Shown piece by piece: positions 1 through 5,624 of a stretch of DNA of 16,114 nt. The position numbers were made by a program, and so were the translations under genes. The stretch is from assembly GCA_946623485.1 (NCBI GenBank), contig CAMORF010000015.1, positions 1 through 16,114 on the forward strand, read 5' to 3'. The notes below the pieces were generated by a model that saw only the letters and a program-made list of their open reading frames with translations, was not told the DNA's origin and did not search any database. Position 1 is the stretch's first letter. Every line of letters begins with the position of its first letter. This stretch comes from an uncultured Clostridia bacterium (GTDB lineage Bacteria; Bacillota; Clostridia; Lachnospirales; Lachnospiraceae).

Positions 1-47
1 TTGCCGGATGCTTTGAGGCGGTAGAAAAAGAAAGCAAAGCAGCATGA

Positions 48-212
48 AGACTGAACAATAATGGCATCGCCGTCACAAGGAAACCTCTTGCTGACTGGAA
101 GATCAACGTTTCCAATAAATATTTATCTCAGCTCTATGCGCTCTATGCAGTCATGTTGGGCAGCCTTATCAGCATGCATGTGTTGCAGGCTGACGAGACG
201 CCCGTGTGGTAA
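48..212 (+). mobile_element. IS66-type transposase fragment (degraded)
   Basis: An open stretch reads GIAVTRKPLADWKINV, then YLSQLYALYAVML, and ends QADETPVW followed by a stop. This matches the order of the central IS66 TnpC region as I know the family: a 'GI..SR.T.A.W' segment, a 'YL.PLY' segment, then the DDE-domain signature 'HADETPV' carrying the first catalytic Asp. The His of HADE is Gln here. The frame is closed by a stop at 45-47 upstream and by TAA at 210-212 just after the motif. About 55 codons of a normally ~500-codon protein survive, so it is a dead remnant. Nothing recognisable follows at 213-320. The identification rests on motif order only. Confidence 0.6.
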
Positions 213-324
213 ATAAGGGTGGAATGCTATATAGCTGCCAAGGAACCGACAAAGCCTATCGAATGGATTGCTGAACTCAGGTTCGGCAAATGTTTGACCG
301 GATACTCATTATGGAGCGTTTACG

Positions 325-365
325 AAAAAGAAAAGCCTCTCATCCGTTTCATACGATGAGAGGCT
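325..365 (-). terminator. Rho-independent terminator, minus strand
   Basis: A perfect 11-bp inverted repeat (AGCCTCTCATC at 334-344, GATGAGAGGCT at 355-365) surrounds a 10-nt loop. Read on the minus strand, the stem is followed by a T-rich tract interrupted by single bases (complement of 325-334). It lies just beyond the stop of the minus-strand aminotransferase fragment and probably ended that gene's transcript. It may now end the peptidase transcript. CATCCGTTTCATA occurs twice, at 341-353 and 366-378, so half of the hairpin region is also a direct repeat. Confidence 0.7.
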
Positions 366-416
366 CATCCGTTTCATAAGACTGCTTTATGTGAAAATCT
401 GCTTTCGAGGTTGTTA

Positions 417-597
417 TTATTCTTCCGAAGTCTCTGATTTTGCCTCTTCAACAATAAGCTTTAATACTTCCAGGAACTGATCCACTTCTTCTTCAGTATT
501 GTAGATGCCAAAGCTCAGTCTGACCATTCCGGGGTTTCACCAAGCATGGAAAAAGTATTACTGTCCCTTCTGGAACCTTCGAATTCAGATGTATGAT
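417..597 (-). pseudogene. C-terminal remnant of class V aminotransferase / cysteine desulfurase, frameshifted
   Basis: Read on the minus strand, one frame gives EFEGSRRDSNTFSMLGETP. A shift by one base in the CCCC run near 530-533 continues it as GMVRLSFGIYNTEEEVDQFL and on to a stop at 417-419. The 'VR.SFG.YNTEEEVD.F' block is the well-known C-terminal signature of PLP-dependent class V aminotransferases of the NifS/cysteine desulfurase group. Only about 60 residues of a ~380-residue protein remain. The PLP lysine and catalytic cysteine region are missing because the sequence runs directly into the 3' end of the peptidase gene. Together with the IS66 fragment next door, this suggests a deletion or rearrangement scar. 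Choice within the family is uncertain. Confidence 0.7.
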
Positions 598-600
598 CGA

Positions 601-2601
601 TTACTGCTTTTGTATCAGTGCAATATATTCATCGATTAGTTCGCCTATATATTCCCCTGCAGCTTCATAGGTCGCATCGTCTAAAGGATCCACTCCTGCA
701 ATACTAAGGAGGCTCGCGGGATCCGCACTGTTTCCGGCCTTAAGGAAATCGATATAGGCATCGATCTCTTCCTGGCCCTTCTCCTGCACTTGCTTACACA
801 CAGAGGAAGCGTAGGTGGTTGAGGTCGCATATTTATAGACATAGTAGTTGTAGTACATGTGCGGGATCCGTGCCCAATCTATGCCATATTCCTTAGGAAG
901 GCTGAACCGGTCGCCATAATAGGTCCGGGTCAGCTCCAGCCATTTCTCAGCGAGCTCATCTGCGTTGAGCGCCCCGCCCGCTTCGACTGTCTTGTAACAA
1001 TAGTCCTCGAACTCCGAATACAAACACTGCCTGTAGATTGTAACCGCAAACAGATTGATCTCCCGCTCGAGCCAGAAGATCCTCTCACTTTCTGTCGGAG
1101 CTTCATTAACCATTTTTTTGTAAAATGTAATCTCATTGGCAATGGAAGCGACTTCCTGCGTGAATATCCGGGGATAGTTATTGTACACATTCTGGTTTTC
1201 AGCGGCGAACTCACTGTAGACCGCGTGTCCCATCTCATGGACGATCGTGGAGATATAGGTTTCTAATTCGGTGAAGTTGTAGAGAACGAATGGCGTTGTC
1301 GCATTTCCAAGGAGAGATTCATAAGCACCGGTTTGCTTGGTATCGGAGGGATAGACATCGATGTGGGGACTTGTAATGATTCTGTCAAAGACCTCGAGAT
1401 ATTCGTCGCCCCACAGCTTGATTGCATCCCGTCCGATGTTCACCGCGTCTTCGTAGGAGATCGACTTCGGTTCGTAGTCGGAGGAGGGCATGTCTAAATT
1501 GTAAATGGTTGCTTCAAGTCCAAGATGATCAAATTTGGCTGCATAATATTCATGCATCTTTCCCAATGTATCATGAGCGAATTGGATGATCCGGTCATAG
1601 ATTGCAGGGTCTATGTCATTGCTGTTGAGTGCATACGCCAGCGTGGAATCGTATCCATTGATCTGTGCCTCAGCCCAGTATGCCTTCATATGCGAATCCA
1701 GCATAGCGGTATAGGTAGAAGCATATGGGGCGCGCATCGCGTTCCGGAGCATAAAAATATCCTTCTTAAATTCCTCAGGGTAGGCGTTGCCTGCCATTAT
1801 CTGTGTATAGGTCTTATCTGTCAGGACTCCCTCCGTTCCGTCCGGATAAGTAAAGGTAGGATGCGGGAGCTCTGTATAATCAAAGATGTCATGGATCTTT
1901 CTTGAGCTAAAGGCTGGTGCTTTCATATAGGTTTTAACCTGGGACGCCTCCTCAGAGAGCACAACATTATCCGGATCGATATACTCTTGCAAATAGTAAG
2001 CATAAGGCTCCAGGCGCTTATCCGCCAGGATCTCCTGCCGTTTCTCAAGGGGCATCGACATGATTTCTGAGGACACAAATCCGCTGGCCAGATCTTTTTT
2101 CCTCGACACGTCACGGAATCTGGCGCCCGCCTTGCCTGCCCAGGCGTCCGTCGCGTTAAGAGAATTAAGGAAATTCGTATACATCGTAGCGTTGTTCAAG
2201 ATCGCTGTAAGTTCCATAAGCTCCGGGCTCTCCATATAAGCAAGGATTCCATCTGCGCTGTCCAGCGTCCCGCGAAAGGATTCGTAAACAGTAATGAGCT
2301 CCTCAGCGCGTTTCATATCCTTCTCAAATGCATCCGCATCCGCATATAGTTCCGTGAGATCCCATGCGGTTGGAAGATCACTGAGTCCGTCCTTTCCGTT
2401 CCAGGTTCGGATGTCTGGCTCCTGATGCACTTTATCCTGTGCAGCATCCGGGGCCGCCGGCCCCTCGCTTTCCACCGCTTCCTGCTGCGGGGCAGAAGAC
2501 TGCGCACCACCTGCCTGTGCGGCACCACAGAGAACACTGCCTGACAGAAGACAGGATGCGGCGACAGATGTAAGAAACACGCTAACCATTCTTTTCCTCA
2601 T
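601..2601 (-). CDS. Secreted M3-family oligoendopeptidase (PepF-like)
   Basis: A zinc metallopeptidase that would cleave oligopeptides outside the membrane. With the start at 2601 (666 aa), HEMGHAVYS at residues 455-463 is the HExxH zinc and catalytic motif. The third ligand is probably the Glu in FTQEVASIANE (about residue 483), 28 residues downstream as usual in family M3. The whole body aligns in style with oligoendopeptidase F (WDLTELY at the N-terminus, a Tyr-rich C-terminal catalytic region). Residues 1-30 form a signal peptide (MRKR, hydrophobic core, then AQA before GG), followed by an Ala/Gln/Glu/Pro-rich linker of ~35 residues. Typical PepF is cytoplasmic and ~600 aa, so the export signal is the odd point. 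I chose 2601 over the upstream ATG at 2634 because AGGAGG-type bases at 2611-2618 are well spaced for it. It is transcribed alone, divergent from the next gene. Confidence 0.9.
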   Translation of the reverse strand: MRKRMVSVFLTSVAASCLLSGSVLCGAAQAGGAQSSAPQQEAVESEGPAAPDAAQDKVHQEPDIRTWNGKDGLSDLPTAWDLTELYADADAFEKDMKRAEELITVYESFRGTLDSADGILAYMESPELMELTAILNNATMYTNFLNSLNATDAWAGKAGARFRDVSRKKDLASGFVSSEIMSMPLEKRQEILADKRLEPYAYYLQEYIDPDNVVLSEEASQVKTYMKAPAFSSRKIHDIFDYTELPHPTFTYPDGTEGVLTDKTYTQIMAGNAYPEEFKKDIFMLRNAMRAPYASTYTAMLDSHMKAYWAEAQINGYDSTLAYALNSNDIDPAIYDRIIQFAHDTLGKMHEYYAAKFDHLGLEATIYNLDMPSSDYEPKSISYEDAVNIGRDAIKLWGDEYLEVFDRIITSPHIDVYPSDTKQTGAYESLLGNATTPFVLYNFTELETYISTIVHEMGHAVYSEFAAENQNVYNNYPRIFTQEVASIANEITFYKKMVNEAPTESERIFWLEREINLFAVTIYRQCLYSEFEDYCYKTVEAGGALNADELAEKWLELTRTYYGDRFSLPKEYGIDWARIPHMYYNYYVYKYATSTTYASSVCKQVQEKGQEEIDAYIDFLKAGNSADPASLLSIAGVDPLDDATYEAAGEYIGELIDEYIALIQKQ

Positions 2602-2658
2602 AAATACCCTTCCTCCTTTTTTAAAATACAACATAAATCAAATTTAGGATCTGCTCAT

Positions 2659-2684
2659 TAATAACTGTTCATAATAACTGTTTA
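2659..2684. repeat. 13-bp direct repeat, two copies
   Basis: TAATAACTGTTCA (2659-2671) is followed directly by TAATAACTGTTTA (2672-2684). It lies between the peptidase start and its presumed promoter, in the 5' untranslated region of the minus-strand gene. Confidence 0.75.
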
Positions 2685-2739
2685 TCTTTCTTGTATTTTT
2701 CTCCCGTCACACAGGGCAGGATTCGGTTACATAGTTAGT

Positions 2740-2787
2740 ATAAATCAAGTATAGCATAAATTAAATTCAGCATAAGTCAAGTAAAGC
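2740..2787. repeat. 16-bp tandem repeat, three degenerate copies
   Basis: Three consecutive 16-mers share the pattern ATAARTYAARTNNAGC: ATAAATCAAGTATAGC (2740-2755), ATAAATTAAATTCAGC (2756-2771) and ATAAGTCAAGTAAAGC (2772-2787). The array overlaps the most promoter-like sequence for the peptidase, so copy number could change promoter spacing. Confidence 0.7.
2748..2785 (-). promoter_or_regulatory. Candidate promoter for the peptidase gene
   Basis: On the minus strand TGCTATACT is an extended -10 element (TATACT at 2748-2753 by plus coordinates). A TTGACT sits upstream in the repeat array but is ~21 bp away, too far for a good -35, so the call rests mainly on the extended -10. An alternative -10, TATGCT, with 16-bp spacing from the same TTGACT is also possible. 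The 5' leader would be ~140 nt. Confidence 0.3.
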
Positions 2788-2834
2788 CATAGACAATCAC
2801 ACCGGCGAAGCGGCTCCTCTTTCAGATATCATAG

Positions 2835-2864
2835 TGAATTTTTTCATCCCCTGTTTCATATAAT
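2835..2864 (+). promoter_or_regulatory. Candidate promoter for the beta-helix protein gene
   Basis: A perfect TATAAT lies at 2859-2864, with a weak -35-like TGAATT at 2835-2840 (18-bp spacing). It would give a leader of roughly 95 nt before the ATG at 2966. No operator or riboswitch was recognised between it and the gene; the rest of 2602-2965 holds only the repeats and promoters listed. Confidence 0.4.
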
Positions 2865-2965
2865 TTAATCCCCATCTAATGTTCAAAACACATTTTACAC
2901 AAATCATGGCGATATCTTAGGTTCATCCCAAGTGAAAGACAACAGATGAAAAGGGGGTATTGATC

Positions 2966-4720
2966 ATGAAGAAGAGAAATTGGATTGTTTGTTCATTATT
3001 ATCATTGTCACTGTCAGCGAATCTGGTGATGCCGGCTTTGGCGGAAAACACCGTGGCTTCTACCGAGACTGCACAGCGGGCTGACACAGAAGAGACAGCT
3101 GAGGATTCTTTAGGAGGAACCTCTGAAGATGTGGTTGCTTCCGGTGAAAATGGTGCCCCGGATGGCACAGAAAGCCTTGATGGAAATGCTTCGCCAGACG
3201 GCGCAGGCGGTCCCGGTGGAAGCGATGCACCTGATGGCGCAGGAGGCCCCGGCGGAAGTGGCGCTCCTGACGGCCCCGGAGGTCCCGGCGGAAGCGATGC
3301 GCCAGACGGCCCCGGAGGTCCCGGTGGAAGTGGTGCGCCAGACGGCTCAGGTGGTCCTGGCGGAAGTGGCGCGCCTGACGGCGCAGGCGGTCCCGGCGGG
3401 CAGGAGAGTGTTGAATATACTGCAGTGAATGAGGTCACCACAGATGCAGAGGAATTCACCGGCGCAATTGAATCGACCGGCACCGATGAGAACGCGGTTC
3501 TTGTAAGTGGAACAGATGCTTCCGCAACGGTTCGGGATGCTCAGGTTTCCAGAACAAGTGAAGATTCTGATTCCGGTAATACTTCAAGCTTTTATGGAAA
3601 TGCAGCTGCGTTGCTTGCGACAGATGGAACACTGTATGTAAAGGACAGTACCATTACAACAAACTCAGGAGGAGGCGCAGGCGCCTTTGCCTACGGAGAC
3701 GGAACGGTATATATTGCGAACACCTCGATCACGACAGAAAAAGGTACATCAGGCGGAATCCACGCGGCAGGCGGAGGCACCCTCTATGCCTGGAACCTGG
3801 ATGTTGCAACACAAGGCGGCTCTTCTGCGGCAATCAGGTCTGACCGGGGCGGCGGCACCATGGTGGTAGACGGCGGTACGTATACGACCGATGGAACAGG
3901 AAGTCCGGCAATCTACTCAACGGCTGACATCGCAGTCCATGATGCTGTTCTGACGGCAAATGACTCTGAAGCGACCTGTATCGAAGGATTGAATTCCATC
4001 CGCCTCTTTGACTGTGACCTGTCCGGAAACATGCCTGATGACAATGAGCAAAATGATGTTCTCTGGAATGTGATTGTCTATCAGTCCATGTCCGGAGACG
4101 CAGAAGACGGAAATGGTACATTTGAGATGGTTGGCGGAACCCTTACCGCGAAGCAGGGCGGGATGTTCTACACCACGAATACGCAGTCAACCTTCATATT
4201 GAATGGTGTCGATATCACTTATGCGGAGAATTCGGACTTCTTCCTTCGTTGTACGGGAAATGCAAATGGCCGTGGCTGGGGATCCTCCGGCGCGAATGGC
4301 GCAGATTGCACCTTTACCGGCATTGCACAGGAAATGGAAGGGGATGTGATCTGGGATCGGATTTCCAATCTTGACTTTTATGCTACCCAGAGTAGTATCC
4401 TGACCGGAGCGGTGACGGAGGATACCACCTATTCCGGTGGAGAAGGCGAGGGATATTGCAATCTGACCATCGATGAAACCTCGCAGTGGGTCGTAACCGG
4501 AGATTCAACATTGACGAACCTTCATTGTGCCGGAACAATCACAGACGCGGATGGAAACACGGTATCTGTCATTGGAACCGATGGAACCGTCTATGTGGAA
4601 GGCACCAGCCAGTATACAGTCACGGTTGACAATTACAGTGAAGATGTGGATCTGAGTGGCGCATCCGAAGCTGACAGCTGGGACAGCTATGCGGTGGAAC
4701 AACCTGCTGAATTAACATAA
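2966..4720 (+). CDS. Secreted repeat-linker / beta-helix-like surface protein
   Basis: A 584-residue exported protein of unknown function. The N-terminus is a classic signal peptide (MKKR, hydrophobic core, PALA before EN). Residues ~30-75 are Thr/Glu/Ala-rich. Residues ~79-145 are a 12-residue repeat of the type GAGGPGGSDAPD, which looks like a flexible linker. From ~190 to ~500 short beta-strand-like rungs recur (GTLYVKDSTITT, GTVYIANTSITT, GTLYAWNLDVAT, GTMVVDGGTYTT). These suggest a right-handed parallel beta-helix of the pectate-lyase-like or adhesin kind. I see no catalytic motif, LPxTG signal, SLH domain or C-terminal membrane anchor, so it may be released, or a tail may have been lost (see 4721-4976). 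The ATG at 2966 is preferred over TTG 2960 because GGGGG at 2953-2957 is 8 nt upstream. An adhesin or carbohydrate-binding role is inference. Confidence 0.75.
   Translation: MKKRNWIVCSLLSLSLSANLVMPALAENTVASTETAQRADTEETAEDSLGGTSEDVVASGENGAPDGTESLDGNASPDGAGGPGGSDAPDGAGGPGGSGAPDGPGGPGGSDAPDGPGGPGGSGAPDGSGGPGGSGAPDGAGGPGGQESVEYTAVNEVTTDAEEFTGAIESTGTDENAVLVSGTDASATVRDAQVSRTSEDSDSGNTSSFYGNAAALLATDGTLYVKDSTITTNSGGGAGAFAYGDGTVYIANTSITTEKGTSGGIHAAGGGTLYAWNLDVATQGGSSAAIRSDRGGGTMVVDGGTYTTDGTGSPAIYSTADIAVHDAVLTANDSEATCIEGLNSIRLFDCDLSGNMPDDNEQNDVLWNVIVYQSMSGDAEDGNGTFEMVGGTLTAKQGGMFYTTNTQSTFILNGVDITYAENSDFFLRCTGNANGRGWGSSGANGADCTFTGIAQEMEGDVIWDRISNLDFYATQSSILTGAVTEDTTYSGGEGEGYCNLTIDETSQWVVTGDSTLTNLHCAGTITDADGNTVSVIGTDGTVYVEGTSQYTVTVDNYSEDVDLSGASEADSWDSYAVEQPAELT
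3200..3400 (+). repeat. 36-bp in-frame tandem repeat in the secreted protein gene
   Basis: Five full 36-bp units plus a partial sixth encode GAGGPGGSDAPD, GAGGPGGSGAPD, GPGGPGGSDAPD, GPGGPGGSGAPD, GSGGPGGSGAPD, then GAGGPGG. Silent and Ala/Pro/Ser, Asp/Gly changes separate the copies, so the array is not brand new. The complementary strand reads as a Pro-rich collagen-like pattern, which is only a reflection of the repeat. Confidence 0.95.
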
Positions 4721-4727
4721 GTGCCAG

Positions 4728-4797
4728 CATCTAAGGAGCAAGCGTTTCAGGAGCAAGCGTTTCAGGAGCAAGCGTTTCAGGAGCAAGCGTTTCAGGA
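4728..4797. repeat. 15-bp tandem repeat after the secreted protein gene
   Basis: The unit AGGAGCAAGCGTTTC occurs four times in perfect tandem. Degenerate relatives (GCATCTAAGGAGC, GCATCTAAGAAGC) flank it to about 4840. In the frame of the upstream gene it would encode the pentapeptide EQAFQ. The perfect identity suggests recent expansion. Confidence 0.95.
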
Positions 4798-4910
4798 GTC
4801 AGCATCTAAGGAGCCTGCATCTAAGAAGCGAGCATCTAAGACCAGCCTCTGAAGCGCCTGTAGGTGAAGAAAGTGTTGATCTTAAGCCCCGACAAGGCGT
4901 AGAAAACTTC

Positions 4911-4939
4911 TTGACGGAAAGCCTGCAGGATGATAATAT
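4911..4939 (+). promoter_or_regulatory. Promoter of the trp operon
   Basis: TTGACG (4911-4916) and TAATAT (4934-4939) are separated by exactly 17 bp. The predicted transcript start, near 4946, lies about 40-50 nt before the T-box stem I, as expected for a T-box-regulated operon. No repressor operator was recognised. Confidence 0.65.
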
Positions 4940-4984
4940 TTATGCAATTCAACTGAATAACGCATCAAACCGTTGAAGCGGAGA

Positions 4985-5473
4985 AAAAGTGTATATGCTT
5001 TTCCAGAGAGTCCGGGATGCTGAGATCCGGACATAACACAGTACACGTAATATGGACCGCAGAGGGCGCTGTCAAAGGATCATCGTCAGGAATTACAGAA
5101 AGAAAATGACAGAGGGTCTGAGTATACAGCGACGTAAGGCACACGTTAGCTGCACAGAGTATGATGGTACTCCATAGTTGTAATCTATTCCGGTAAGCGG
5201 ATCAGACGACTGCTCCATTTTATGGAATCAAACGGAACAAGCCTGCATTGGACAACTCACTGCATTCCTTCCTGGTATTCCATGTATTGCATGGCAGCAG
5301 AAGGGATTGTTCCGGATCAGCCAGCTTGTGGCTTTCCGTTGCTTATTTCCTTGGAAAACCGGGTAGATGAAAACTGATAAAGCGTATGGCATAGCCATAA
5401 ATCAGGGTGGCACCGCGGATATATCGGATATTCGTCCCTGGCAGAGACAGATGATCTCTGCCAGGGACTTTTT
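4985..5473 (+). promoter_or_regulatory. T-box riboswitch, tRNA-Trp responsive (trp leader)
   Basis: The conserved T-box core AGGGTGGCACCGCGG is at 5404-5418; its AGGG can pair with CCCT (5436-5439) to form the antiterminator, which competes with the terminator. Upstream, stem I shows CAGAGAGTCCGG, a GCTGAGA distal loop and the closing CCGGAC (5004-5031), followed by TATGGACC. UGG at 5053-5055 is the likely Trp specifier codon. A CTGAGTA element and stem III (CAGCGACGT 5127-5135 with ACGTTAGCTG 5143-5152) follow. In the bulge UGGC the variable base is C, which pairs with a G discriminator base, the usual one in bacterial tRNA-Trp. Known mechanism: uncharged tRNA binds both sites and prevents termination. 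About 250 nt separate stem III from the core, far more than usual. Confidence 0.93.
5434..5473 (+). terminator. T-box-controlled intrinsic terminator
   Basis: A perfect 14-bp stem (GTCCCTGGCAGAGA 5434-5447, TCTCTGCCAGGGAC 5455-5468) with a 7-nt loop is followed by TTTTT. Its 5' arm overlaps the sequence that pairs with the T-box core, so the two structures exclude each other. The remaining 150 nt to trpE hold no further element that I recognise. Confidence 0.95.
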
Positions 5474-5624
5474 GCTTTACTTTTATTTTCTATTTGAGTG
5501 TATGAATACTTACTATGTGATTGATTTTTGAGCTGTGCTATCGGATGAAAAGACAAACAAGATATACAAGTTGTTTTGCGACAGATCCTTATCTCAATCC
5601 GAATGATAAAGGGGGGGAACAGAA

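Larger units (their letters stand above)
4721..4976 (+). other. Post-stop coding-like tail of the secreted protein gene (frameshifted)
   Basis: Directly after the TAA at 4718-4720 the same frame continues open for 43 codons (VPASKEQAFQEQAFQ..., to TGA 4850-4852). A shift of one base near 4841 gives PASEAPVGEESVDLKPRQ, continuing through VENFLTESLQDD to a stop at 4974-4976 (45 codons). The tail is acidic and protein-like, and no ribosome binding site precedes it. Either the secreted protein was once longer by ~85 residues, or this is another decayed gene end. The trp promoter (4911-4939) lies inside it, so part of the apparent coding signal could be chance. Confidence 0.4.

Noticed and set aside
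859..1266. Plus-strand ORFs inside the peptidase gene
   Set aside because: Shadows of the minus-strand M3 peptidase, which has an intact zinc motif and signal peptide.
2800..2900. Bidirectional terminator between the peptidase and secreted protein genes
   Set aside because: The two genes diverge, so a terminator is not expected, and no stable stem followed by T residues was found.
2960..2965. TTG start of the secreted protein
   Set aside because: The ATG six bases later is better spaced from GGGGG and gives the usual MKKR signal-peptide start.
2923..3483. Minus-strand collagen-like Pro-Gly-Pro ORF
   Set aside because: It is the antisense reading of the GAGGPGGSDAPD repeat; no start signal, and the plus strand has a signal peptide, ribosome binding site and continuing protein.
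4985..5624. Trp leader-peptide attenuator
   Set aside because: No short Trp-rich ORF is seen; the T-box core, specifier and terminator explain the leader.
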